From: Methanomassiliicoccales archaeon
GTDB lineage: Archaea; Thermoplasmatota; Thermoplasmata; SG8-5
Length of the DNA: 20,687 bases
Direction: 5' to 3'
Assembly: GCA_030636255.1 (NCBI GenBank)
Contig: DAOVXH010000009.1
Location: 1 to 20,687 of the forward strand
The notes below the pieces were generated by a model. The model saw nothing but the letters and a program-made list of their open reading frames with translations. It did not search any database and was not told the origin of the DNA. A program made the position numbers and the translations under genes. Each line of letters begins with the position of its first letter. The first letter of the stretch is position 1. Of this stretch, positions 1-7,048 are shown one piece after another.

Positions 1-1
1 G

Positions 2-217
2 CTTAGCCAGTACTTTGAGCAGGCAAAAGAAAAAGGACTAATTCGGAAGGATATTAATACCGAAACCATGGCTGTTTCCTTCTTTAGTTTCATATTCAGA
101 ATACTTGTGGCCAATGCCTTCCTGGGCGATGACCTATTTATGAAAGAAAAAAGAGATGAGAGCATGAGAAACTTTGCAGAAATATTTGTGAATGGTGCTA
201 TTGAAAGAGGTGACTAA
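2..217 (+). CDS. TetR-family transcriptional regulator, C-terminal fragment
   Basis: An open frame runs from the window edge to TAA at 215-217 (71 residues visible, N-terminus and DNA-binding domain outside the window). The visible part is helical, with an amphipathic stretch around FFSFIFRILVANAFLG and an ending like the ligand-binding domain of TetR regulators (helices, then a short MRNFAEIFVNGAI-type tail). The ABC exporter starts immediately downstream (ATG at 219), the usual arrangement of a TetR repressor controlling its own efflux pump. The family call rests on this tail and the context, because the helix-turn-helix is not visible; another helical regulator is possible. Confidence 0.6.
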   Translation, partial: LSQYFEQAKEKGLIRKDINTETMAVSFFSFIFRILVANAFLGDDLFMKEKRDESMRNFAEIFVNGAIERGD

Positions 218-218
218 A

Positions 219-962
219 ATGTTGGCAGTAAAAACAGATAAGCTGGTGAAATGTTATGGCAAGTTCAAGGCAGTGGATGATCTGAACCTTCATGTGGAGA
301 AGGGCGAAATATACGGATTACTGGGCCCCAATGGAGCAGGAAAGACCACTGCGATTAAGGTCCTATCAGGATTAATAAAAAAGACATCTGGCACAGCCAA
401 GGTCCTTGATATTGAAGTGCCTAATAAACTGGTTTCAGGGAATGTAGGTTATATGCCCCAGGAGACTGCCGCATACATTGGCCTTACTGTTCATCAAAAT
501 ATAGAATTTTTTGGAAAACTATTTGGACTGGACAAAGAACATATTGCAAAACGTGAGAAAGAACTTTTGGAATTTATTGATTTGACGGATTGGCGGGATG
601 AACTGGTGCAGAACCTCAGCGGCGGCATGAAACACCGTGTCAGTCTGGCATGTGCACTGATACATGAACCAGATATTCTATTTTTAGATGAACCAACTGT
701 TGGAGTTGACCCAAAGCTGCGGATTAAATTTTGGAAGTTTTTCACCAAAATGAAGGAAAATGGTACTACGGTCATAATCACAACACATTACATGGACGAG
801 GCCAGACGCTGCGACCGAGTGGGTTTCATGCGTCAGGGAAAGTTGATTGCCGAGGGAGTCCCGGAAGTGCTAATGAAGGAAACTGGCACAGATTCACTTG
901 AAGATGCTTTCCTCAAATATGCGGATATTGAGAGGCCGCCTGTGAGACCGGGGGTGAAATAA
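219..962 (+). CDS. ABC-2 type exporter, ATP-binding subunit
   Basis: A cytoplasmic ATPase that powers the adjacent membrane permease. All ABC motifs are visible: Walker A GPNGAGKT, a Q-loop in MPQETAAY, the signature LSGGMKHR, Walker B ILFLDEPTVGVDP and the H-loop in TTHYMDEA. Its length (247 residues) is normal for the CcmA/drug-exporter class. The frame stays open back to an ATG at 192, but that codon lies inside the upstream regulator gene. ATG 219 is preferred because AGAGGTGA at 206-213 is a good ribosome site just before it and the protein then begins directly with the first beta strand (LAVKTDKLVKCYG). The gene overlaps the permease start (TAATG at 960-964), so the two subunits are translationally coupled. 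Substrate unknown; multidrug or heme-type exporters look similar. Confidence 0.93.
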   Translation: MLAVKTDKLVKCYGKFKAVDDLNLHVEKGEIYGLLGPNGAGKTTAIKVLSGLIKKTSGTAKVLDIEVPNKLVSGNVGYMPQETAAYIGLTVHQNIEFFGKLFGLDKEHIAKREKELLEFIDLTDWRDELVQNLSGGMKHRVSLACALIHEPDILFLDEPTVGVDPKLRIKFWKFFTKMKENGTTVIITTHYMDEARRCDRVGFMRQGKLIAEGVPEVLMKETGTDSLEDAFLKYADIERPPVRPGVK

Positions 963-2095
963 TGAACATGAAAAGAGTACTGGCAGTTAGTAAACGTGTG
1001 TTCATGGACCTGAAGAATGATAAACGCAGTTTAGCGCTGATTATTATTGCGCCACTATTTGCTATGACTGTTTTTGGACTGGCATTCAGTGGAGAATTGA
1101 AAGATGTTAATGTAATAGTTGTTAACCATGACCTGGGAATGGATGTTCCAACCATTGGCGAGATAAATTTTGCCGATGATGTGGTGAATAATCTTGACTC
1201 TGAGGTTCTTATTATTGAGTATAAATCAAATTTAGATTCTGCTCTGGAAGACCTGGAAAATGGTGAGGCCTGGGCTGTGATATATTTCCCTGAAGATTAT
1301 ACCAATAACACAATGGCCAGCATGAATCCAATGCTGGATGCCAGCTCGAGCATTGACCTGTATATTGATATGAGCAATGCCAATGTGGCCGAAAGCGTCA
1401 TCATGGAAACTAATTCTGCCCTTCTTGCCACAATAGAGGACACTGGAGGCGGAATTCCGGTGACCATTGAAAGAATAGACGTGTATGGTGAAAATGCAGA
1501 GTTCATGGACTTCTTTGTGCCTGGAATTATCTGTTTCACTGTCTATCTGCTTACAACACTTCTCACGCTCATGAGCTTTATCGGTGAGAGGGTTTCTGGA
1601 ACTCTCTCCAGGGTACTGGCAACACCACTTACTGAATCAGAGATAGTTGCAGGTTATGCTATAACTTTCAGTCTTGTAGGGACGTTCCAGGCAATATTCC
1701 TGGTGGTGGTAGGCATTGCGGTCTTTGATGTGATGATAGTTGGAAATGTGTTCCTGGCATTCCTGGTGGTTGCATTACTGGCCATAGTGTGCCAGGCATT
1801 GGGTATTTTGCTTTCGGCCTTTGCAGAAAGAGAGGCTCAGGCAGCCCAATTCCTGCCATTCATTGTGATGCCTGGATTCTTACTTTCCGGTGTGTTCTGG
1901 CCCCTGGAGGCAATACCTGCCTGGCTTCGACCAGCAAGCTTCTTTGTTCCACCATCATATGCAATTGAAGCAACCCGTTCAGTGATGCTGAGGGGCTGGG
2001 GACTGGACATGATATGGCCCCAGGTACTGGCATTGATAGTGTTCGCAATTGTGCTGCTGGTACTGGCAGCAATATCTCTGAGGCGGAGGGGATAA
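962..2095 (+). CDS. ABC-2 type exporter, permease subunit
   Basis: A 377-residue membrane protein, partner of the preceding ATPase. One membrane segment near residues 24-43 is followed by an extracytoplasmic domain of about 130 residues (roughly 44-175), then about five further hydrophobic segments to the C-terminus. This is the ABC2_membrane_3 layout. The segment ERVSGTLSRVLATPLT near residue 205 is the typical ABC-2 coupling region (E-R-x-x-GTL-x-R-x-x-x-TP). The protein ends in a basic tail, RRRG. The next gene begins 1 base after its stop. The transported compound cannot be told from sequence. Confidence 0.92.
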   Translation: MNMKRVLAVSKRVFMDLKNDKRSLALIIIAPLFAMTVFGLAFSGELKDVNVIVVNHDLGMDVPTIGEINFADDVVNNLDSEVLIIEYKSNLDSALEDLENGEAWAVIYFPEDYTNNTMASMNPMLDASSSIDLYIDMSNANVAESVIMETNSALLATIEDTGGGIPVTIERIDVYGENAEFMDFFVPGIICFTVYLLTTLLTLMSFIGERVSGTLSRVLATPLTESEIVAGYAITFSLVGTFQAIFLVVVGIAVFDVMIVGNVFLAFLVVALLAIVCQALGILLSAFAEREAQAAQFLPFIVMPGFLLSGVFWPLEAIPAWLRPASFFVPPSYAIEATRSVMLRGWGLDMIWPQVLALIVFAIVLLVLAAISLRRRG

Positions 2096-2096
2096 T

Positions 2097-2855
2097 ATGG
2101 TTCCAAATCAACTCATAGGAATAATATTCGCAATTGTATCAATAGGCATACTGGCATACCTGTTTAATGCTGGCAAGTTCACCAGAAAAACCGGGTACAT
2201 ATTCCTGGTACTGGCAGTTATTCTCGGATTCCTGGTATTCTCCCCTATGTTTCCAGTGCAGATTCAGGCACTGATACTAGGCGAAGAAATCGCTGGGGTT
2301 CCCTTCATGCTGCCCCTGATAATGCTGGTTGTAGTTACTCTGCTGGCCATGACACTTGGCAGGGTATTCTGCGGTTATCTGTGCCCAATTGGGGCGGCCC
2401 AGGAACTGGCATACTCTCTTCCCGGTAAAAAATACCTCAAGGGCCACAAGAAAATAACCATGTCAATCAGAGGATTATTCTTTGTAGCAGTTCTGATGGT
2501 AGGAATATTTATGTCACTGGGGCTGGTGGACCTGCTTGGGCCAGGTGCATTCTTTAAAATGGATTATCTGGTTCTTACATTCTGGATATTTGTAGGAATA
2601 CTGGTAGTATCCATATTCGTGTATCGGCCATTCTGCAGAACTGCATGCCCTTACGGTGTGTTCCTGTCACTGGCTGCCTCAAAGAGCATGTTCAAGATTC
2701 GCCGCAATGAGAAGTGCATGGACTGCGGTAAGTGTGAAAAGGTATGCCCAACAGGTGAAGCTGGCAGAGATGACTCAAAAGCTGAATGTTACATGTGTAA
2801 CAGATGTGTAGAGGTTTGTCCAGTTGAGGGGCTGACTTATTCCAAGAAGAATTAA
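2097..2855 (+). CDS. NapH/CcoG-like membrane 4Fe-4S polyferredoxin
   Basis: A 252-residue integral membrane protein with about five hydrophobic segments and two kinds of cysteine motif. Two CxxxCP motifs lie at C92-C96 and C180-C184, as in the NapH/NosR/CcoG (Fer4_5) family. At the C-terminus are two complete ferredoxin clusters, C207-C210-C213-C217 and C231-C234-C237-C241. It probably passes electrons between a membrane donor and a soluble or extracytoplasmic acceptor. It starts 1 base after the ABC permease stop, so it should be in the same transcript, an unusual partner for an exporter. It is convergent with, and overlaps by 4 bases, the phosphatidyltransferase gene on the other strand. 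The electron donor and acceptor are not evident. Confidence 0.85.
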   Translation: MVPNQLIGIIFAIVSIGILAYLFNAGKFTRKTGYIFLVLAVILGFLVFSPMFPVQIQALILGEEIAGVPFMLPLIMLVVVTLLAMTLGRVFCGYLCPIGAAQELAYSLPGKKYLKGHKKITMSIRGLFFVAVLMVGIFMSLGLVDLLGPGAFFKMDYLVLTFWIFVGILVVSIFVYRPFCRTACPYGVFLSLAASKSMFKIRRNEKCMDCGKCEKVCPTGEAGRDDSKAECYMCNRCVEVCPVEGLTYSKKN

Positions 2856-3514
2856 TCTTCCGGCGGCACACCATCTCGCTTGAACAACCAGCCTGCCACA
2901 CGAAGATAAAGGGTTCCAGCCATTATGGTCATAATGCTTGCCAGAATCAGATAGCCAGTGAATACACAGGTGGAGAAAATCTTGAACTCCCAGGTGGGAA
3001 CACCTATGACAAAGCTCAGGGCGATAATTTGCACTGGATAAGTTAGCTTCACAAATAGACTGGGCTCAGGGAACTTTAAGGAAGGATTGGCAAGTTTCTT
3101 TGGAATGAACCGCATAATACCAACCATAATTGTGGCATCGGTTATCACAAGAACAGCAGCCCAGAATATTGCCAGCCAGGGATATAGTGGTTGACCGGTA
3201 AAATAACCCTGATACCAGATTATGAAGACTGCCGGGAATGTGAGTGCCCGGTCTATGAATAAGTCCAGTATCTGCCCCAAACTTGAGCATTGGTTCAGAT
3301 GTCTGGCCAGAAAACCATCCAGCATATCTGTTGGTGCTGCAATCCACAGAAGAGCAATAGCCAAATAATATTCGTGAATCCAGATGGCATAGAGAAATGG
3401 AATTGCAACAGCAAGTCTGAACAATGATAATAAATTGGGAGCCAGCTTCAGGTCCCCACTGCGCAATGGCTGCTCATCTATTGTCTGTGGGGACAATAGC
3501 TGCTCCTCACTCAT
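2852..3514 (-). CDS. CDP-alcohol phosphatidyltransferase
   Basis: A membrane enzyme of phospholipid synthesis that transfers a phosphoalcohol from a CDP-linked donor. The full family motif D-x2-DG-x2-AR-x8-G-x3-D-x3-D is present without substitution: D63, D66, G67, A70, R71, G80, D84, D88. The protein has 220 residues with several hydrophobic segments after a short hydrophilic N-terminus (about 25 residues). The head-group acceptor (inositol phosphate, glycerol phosphate or serine in archaea) cannot be decided from the motif. A TATA-like run at about 3538-3547 would place transcription initiation at or next to the ATG, suggesting a nearly leaderless mRNA. Downstream it overlaps the polyferredoxin gene tail to tail. 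Confidence 0.88.
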   Translation of the reverse strand: MSEEQLLSPQTIDEQPLRSGDLKLAPNLLSLFRLAVAIPFLYAIWIHEYYLAIALLWIAAPTDMLDGFLARHLNQCSSLGQILDLFIDRALTFPAVFIIWYQGYFTGQPLYPWLAIFWAAVLVITDATIMVGIMRFIPKKLANPSLKFPEPSLFVKLTYPVQIIALSFVIGVPTWEFKIFSTCVFTGYLILASIMTIMAGTLYLRVAGWLFKRDGVPPED

Positions 3515-3537
3515 GTACCGGTAATATAATGGAAGTT

Positions 3538-3547
3538 AATATAATTT
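3538..3547 (-). promoter_or_regulatory. TATA-like box for the phosphatidyltransferase gene
   Basis: An A/T-only run on the minus strand lies about 25 bp before the ATG at 3514. An archaeal TATA box at that distance implies a start site at or beside the start codon. The region is AT-rich, and a second TATA-like run (3522-3530) lies closer, so the assignment is tentative. Confidence 0.35.
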
Positions 3548-3598
3548 AATACACTATTTTTGACATTACTAATTTACTATTTATTATTGAAGGATGCT

Positions 3599-3629
3599 CT
3601 GCTTTGGCACTATTTATGTGCCAAAGCAG
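3599..3629. repeat. 12-bp perfect inverted repeat over the stop codon of the DUF3783-like gene
   Basis: CTGCTTTGGCAC (3599-3610) and GTGCCAAAGCAG (3618-3629) pair perfectly around a 7-base loop. On the minus strand the 5' arm encodes the last residues of the small protein, the stop codon falls in the loop-proximal part, and the 3' arm lies just beyond the gene. No clear U-run follows on either strand. It is more likely a 3'-end processing, stability or regulatory hairpin than a classical archaeal U-tract terminator. Confidence 0.6.
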
Positions 3630-3975
3630 CTCTTTCCTCAATAAGATGTTCAATAAGATATTTCATGGTCCATTGGAGGTTCTGTTCTGTTGGAGAGCAG
3701 AATATTGTAAGACCCAGTTCCCCTGGAAAATGCTTCATTGCCGGGCCTATGAAATTATCTGGAAAACCAAGGAACATGAGTATCTTTGGGTCTGCACTGG
3801 CAAAGTCTGTGAAAGCTGCAGCATTTAAAATTTCAGCAACAATCTCTGACTCCTTGCCAGTAGCATTTATGGAAATTATTTTCTGGCCAGCCAGAGTTTC
3901 AAGATACTCCTGAACCAATTCAGCCTCATCCCTGGTAAAACCATGGATCATGAAGCCAATATGAGATTCATCCAT
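3610..3975 (-). CDS. Small DUF3783-like protein of unknown function
   Basis: A 121-residue soluble protein with no membrane segment or signal peptide. The C-terminal half (a hydrophobic strand ILMFLGFPDNFIG, then a segment ending in W-x2-KYLIEHLIEER) resembles DUF3783, a small uncharacterised domain typically ending in a helix of the type W-x3-x-L-L-x-E-L-x-E-E. This is recalled resemblance, not a search result. It lies 45 bp downstream of AMP phosphorylase on the same strand. An AT-rich TATA-like run near 3995-4003 would allow its own leaderless transcript, so co-transcription is possible but not certain. A 12-bp hairpin covers its stop codon. Confidence 0.65.
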   Translation of the reverse strand: MDESHIGFMIHGFTRDEAELVQEYLETLAGQKIISINATGKESEIVAEILNAAAFTDFASADPKILMFLGFPDNFIGPAMKHFPGELGLTIFCSPTEQNLQWTMKYLIEHLIEERAALAHK

Positions 3976-4020
3976 GGGACTGAGATTGCTTTTGACTAAA
4001 TATGTTTGTCGATTAAATTA

Positions 4021-5550
4021 TCAGTCTTTATATTCAATTGGCCTGGTGGTGGAAGGGATATGCTCGATTATCATGCCCTCCACAGTGTATGGTTTCAGCC
4101 TATTGGAGAGTGCAGCAGCCTCATTGACCTTTCTTTCATTGTCACCGTATATCTCGAACATTGGCTGGTCCTTTTCTATTCTATCGCCACGCTTTTTCAG
4201 GAATACCAGTCCAGCGCCATGGTCCCTGGGAGAACCGGCAATCCTTGCCAGCCTTACCAGCTTTTTATTGTCAAGGAATGTCACATATCCGTCCTGATTT
4301 GCAGTTATTGTGGCCTTGTACTGGCCTGGTTCAATATCATCTGATTTCAGGTTGGGGTCACCGTCCTGGGCCCCTAGTATTTGCCGCATCTTGGCTAAAG
4401 CTTGACCATTTTCTAAAATGTCCCGGGCTTTCTGCTTCCCATTGGTCATTCCTGCCATTTCAAACAAGATACCAGCCATTGATACTGCTTTTTCAGTAAC
4501 ACTATTTGGTTTAATCTTCCCTTCAAGAAGTTGCATGGCCTCCTTTGCCTCCAGTTTCGGGCCAATATGCCTTCCAAGTGGCTGGCCGCCATAGGTAATG
4601 GCACATTCCACCTTCATGTCAAGGCGCCGTCCAATCTCGATAAAATCATTGGCATACCTGTGGGCAAGTTCATAATCTTCAACTTTCGTGCCTGGCCCAG
4701 TTGGAATATCAAGCAGGAAATAGTCTGCTCCTACGGCCTTCTTCTTTGCCATGACAGAAGCAATTAACTGACTGTAGGGGTCAATGCTCAAGGGATACTC
4801 AACCCGAATAATTAGATCGTCTGCTGGAGCGAAGTTCACATGCCCTCCCCAGGCAATTACACCGCCAATTTCCTCTGTTATGTGCTTTATCTCGTCCATT
4901 TCTAGGGAAACACGGGCAATTGTTTCAAATATATCGGCAGTTCCGCAGGCACTGGATATGGCCCTTGAGGATGTCTTTGGAATGTATAATCCTGCGGCGG
5001 CAACTATTGGCACAACAAGGAGTGTAATCTTGTTACCAGGTGCGCCACCAATACTGTGAAAGTCAAATACCGGAGATTTGTCCAGTTCTATTGTGTCGCC
5101 GGTCTCAACCATGGACCTTGTCAGAGCGACAGTCTCTTCCAGGTTCATGCCATTCAATTGACATGCCACAACATATGCAGTCAGCTCAATATCAGAAAGA
5201 TGATGATGGGTAATGTCAGTAACTATTTCCCTTATCTCATCAGAAGTTAAAACATGCCCTTCAATTTTTTTCTTAATCAACTCAATTGAGTGGGGCCTTC
5301 CTGTTGGAATGACCTCCGCCTCACCGGATTCGCAAGCAGCCAGGGCCTCGAATGCCTTGCACAGCACACCAACCTCGCCTTCTGAAACAACTGAATCTGT
5401 GGTCTCAACAATAGCGGTTATTGTCATGTCCGGGGTAATTACTTTCACTCTGTCCAGTGAACGGACGCCCAGTTCTTTTGCATCGGTTCGATTGAGTATT
5501 ACGGTAAATTCTCCTGCGTCCACATTTATTTCTTTAATTTTATATTTCAT
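4021..5550 (-). CDS. deoA: AMP phosphorylase
   Basis: Catalyses phosphorolysis of AMP (also CMP and UMP in characterised archaeal enzymes) to the free base and ribose 1,5-bisphosphate, the first step of archaeal nucleotide recycling toward type III RuBisCO. The 509-residue length matches the archaeal enzyme, which is longer than bacterial thymidine phosphorylase because of an extra N-terminal domain (about residues 1-85). Phosphate and nucleoside-binding motifs of the family are visible: DFHSIGGAPGNK at about 163-174 and KTSSRAISSACGTAD at 192-206. A C-terminal PYNP-type domain follows. The gene lies 21 bp after the isomerase that uses its product, with GGAGA at 5559-5563 as ribosome site, so the two enzymes form an operon. 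Confidence 0.95.
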   Translation of the reverse strand: MKYKIKEINVDAGEFTVILNRTDAKELGVRSLDRVKVITPDMTITAIVETTDSVVSEGEVGVLCKAFEALAACESGEAEVIPTGRPHSIELIKKKIEGHVLTSDEIREIVTDITHHHLSDIELTAYVVACQLNGMNLEETVALTRSMVETGDTIELDKSPVFDFHSIGGAPGNKITLLVVPIVAAAGLYIPKTSSRAISSACGTADIFETIARVSLEMDEIKHITEEIGGVIAWGGHVNFAPADDLIIRVEYPLSIDPYSQLIASVMAKKKAVGADYFLLDIPTGPGTKVEDYELAHRYANDFIEIGRRLDMKVECAITYGGQPLGRHIGPKLEAKEAMQLLEGKIKPNSVTEKAVSMAGILFEMAGMTNGKQKARDILENGQALAKMRQILGAQDGDPNLKSDDIEPGQYKATITANQDGYVTFLDNKKLVRLARIAGSPRDHGAGLVFLKKRGDRIEKDQPMFEIYGDNERKVNEAAALSNRLKPYTVEGMIIEHIPSTTRPIEYKD

Positions 5551-5571
5551 ATTATATCTCCAAATGTAAAT

Positions 5572-6483
5572 TTAAATTCCCTCGAGGTATTTCTCAGATA
5601 TCTCTGACACCTCAGAGGGCCTTATTACTCCAATTTCTGTGATTATACCAGTTATTAATGATGGATGTACCCTGTCAAACACAGGATTGTAGACCTCAAC
5701 ATTTTCCGGCAAGTCCTCTGGAGCTATTATCTCTTCAATAGGCCTTAATTCTATCTGAACTCTCTGGCCTGCCTTGCTTGGAGGCAAGAACTTATAAGTT
5801 TCAGCACATGCATAAACCGGTACTTCAAAGTCCCTGGCAGTTGCAGCAAGAACTTGCGTGCCAATCTTGTTTATGACACTTCCATCTGACTCCAGGGAAT
5901 CAGTGCCAATGAATGCTATTGAAACCTCTGGCATGACATATCGCATTGCCGAATCCACTATCAAGGTTACAGGAACTCCGGCTTCAGCCAGCTCCCGGAT
6001 GGTGATTAAACCCTGGTTTTTTGGCCTTGTCTCGCATGCATACACGCCAGTAATTTTTCCGGCCTGGAATGCAGCCTTTATCACAGATATTGCTGCGGTG
6101 GAATTGCAGATAGTTATAGCCATCATATTTGGTTCCTGAACCAGATTCGAGCCATAGCTGGCCATCTTATCATAGGCTGAATTGGATAATTCGCAAAAGG
6201 CATCTGCATTCTTAATTACAAGATCCCTGGCAGAATTTAAATCAGATGATTCTTTTGCGCCTCGAATTGTTATCTGAACTCCATTGAAAAGTGATATTGC
6301 TGTTGGCCTGGTGGATATTAGCCTGGCTGCGGCCTTGTCCAGACCAAGAATAAATTCTTCCTGGGATTGACCATTAAAAGTTTCAGAGTAATCCTTCAGA
6401 GCCTTTGCAGCGTACCGGGCAATTCTCCCTGCCCCACGGATTGTCATATCCTGAATTTTAATTGAAATTTCTTCTACATTCAT
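5572..6483 (-). CDS. Ribose-1,5-bisphosphate isomerase
   Basis: Converts ribose 1,5-bisphosphate to ribulose 1,5-bisphosphate, the RuBisCO substrate. The 303-residue protein belongs to the eIF2B/MtnA-like isomerase superfamily. Features visible are the RGAG segment near residue 17, TICNSTA with C126, E-x-RP-x-x-QG at 151-158 and GTDSLESDG with D195. By alignment to the MtnA and archaeal isomerase pattern, C126 and D195 correspond to the catalytic Cys/Asp pair. It is upstream of AMP phosphorylase in the same operon, which excludes a generic eIF2B-alpha call. No RuBisCO gene lies in this window; it would be expected elsewhere in the genome. A TATA-like box at 6511-6520 suggests a very short leader. 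Confidence 0.92.
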   Translation of the reverse strand: MNVEEISIKIQDMTIRGAGRIARYAAKALKDYSETFNGQSQEEFILGLDKAAARLISTRPTAISLFNGVQITIRGAKESSDLNSARDLVIKNADAFCELSNSAYDKMASYGSNLVQEPNMMAITICNSTAAISVIKAAFQAGKITGVYACETRPKNQGLITIRELAEAGVPVTLIVDSAMRYVMPEVSIAFIGTDSLESDGSVINKIGTQVLAATARDFEVPVYACAETYKFLPPSKAGQRVQIELRPIEEIIAPEDLPENVEVYNPVFDRVHPSLITGIITEIGVIRPSEVSEISEKYLEGI

Positions 6484-6510
6484 AGTCTATCAATCTAAAT
6501 ATTGTATGGG

Positions 6511-6520
6511 TGATATTTAT
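6511..6520 (-). promoter_or_regulatory. TATA-like box of the AMP-pathway operon
   Basis: ATAAATATCA on the minus strand (6511-6520) is a good match to an archaeal TATA box. Initiation about 25 bp downstream would fall near 6490, leaving a leader of only a few bases before the ATG at 6483. No ribosome site is visible before that ATG, which fits leaderless translation. Confidence 0.45.
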
Positions 6521-6582
6521 TTCTTTCCTTATTATTACATTTTATTAAATATCAAAATTGAGAATGTTCTTGAAGGGTATAT

Positions 6583-6700
6583 AAGGAAAGGGATTCATCC
6601 TACTATCATCACAATCAACTCTCACCCCACGACATAAGGGGGGCTTGCAAAGCAATACCCTGCTGGCCCCTCAATTTACTATAAAATCCCTTCCTTTTTT
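6583..6700. repeat. GC-rich hairpin island bounded by imperfect inverted repeats (possible IS200/IS605 end)
   Basis: GGAAAGGGATT (6585-6595) and AATCCCTTCC (6685-6694) are inverted copies apart from one extra base, enclosing about 90 bases that contain C-runs and G-runs (CACCCCACGACATAAGGGGG at 6632-6651) able to fold into a short hairpin. A T8 run follows. The GGGATTCATCC beginning and CCCC-GGGG hairpin resemble transposon ends of the IS200/IS605 group, but there is no transposase gene here. It could equally be an independent structured RNA. Confidence 0.25.
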
Positions 6701-6873
6701 TTAAAGGAGGGTTCACAATCATCATCTCCATTTTTTTCTTTTTTTCATTACAGAAGTGTTATCACATTAGAGAATTAATATGCTAATTATTAATACAATG
6801 AAAGATATACAGGGTCTATATTGGGAAGCTGAAAAAATTATTTCACTATGTTCACATATCTCAAGATAAACTC

Positions 6874-6990
6874 TTCCCCACTTGGGCGGGGCGGGTAACG
6901 TAAGTTGTTCGCCAATCGAACCGCATGGTTCGGTGAGCTTTCTCTCTCCAACCTGGGCCTTCGGGTCCATGGCTCCGCCCGTATTTTTTT
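6874..6990 (+). ncRNA. Candidate structured noncoding RNA with U-tract terminator
   Basis: A GC-rich island in an AT-rich spacer folds well by eye on the plus strand. A closing helix pairs GGGCGGGG (6884-6891) with CUCCGCCC (6973-6980), 8 bp including one G-U. Inside are a perfect hairpin CGAACC-GCAU-GGUUCG (6917-6932) and a hairpin GGGCC-UUCG-GGUCC (6955-6968) with the very stable C(UUCG)G tetraloop. Seven U residues (6984-6990) follow the closing helix, as for an archaeal terminator. It does not match the SRP, RNase P, tRNA or rRNA signatures I know. Alternative: part of a transposon end, since it adjoins a long inverted repeat. Strand and function are inferred. Confidence 0.4.
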
Positions 6991-7041
6991 AATCAACGTT
7001 TAATTGCATTTAGCTAGCGGAGTTGATTATAAAAATACGGG
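6978..7041. repeat. 20-bp inverted repeat (19 of 20 paired) with 24-base loop
   Basis: The arm at 6978-6997 (CCCGTA, T-run, AATCAAC) and the arm at 7022-7041 (GTTGATTATAAAAATACGGG) are reverse complements with a single mismatch. The 5' arm shares its CCC (6978-6980) with the closing helix of the candidate RNA, so the two structures could compete. A similar T-run hairpin with different stem bases occurs at 7190-7236. Confidence 0.6.
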
Positions 7042-7048
7042 CTCCGAA

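Noticed and set aside
192..218. Upstream ATG extension of the ABC ATPase gene
   Set aside because: It lies inside the preceding regulator gene, has no ribosome site, and adds residues before the normal first strand; ATG 219 follows a good ribosome site.
6911..6930. GGTTCGATT on the minus strand, resembling a tRNA T-loop
   Set aside because: The flanking bases do not form a T-stem and no acceptor or anticodon arm can be drawn at the right distances.
6767..6970. 67-codon minus-strand frame across the GC island, considered as a TnpB C-terminal remnant
   Set aside because: No zinc-finger or RuvC motif is present; the sequence is better explained by the RNA-like fold. The transposon idea remains only as an alternative.
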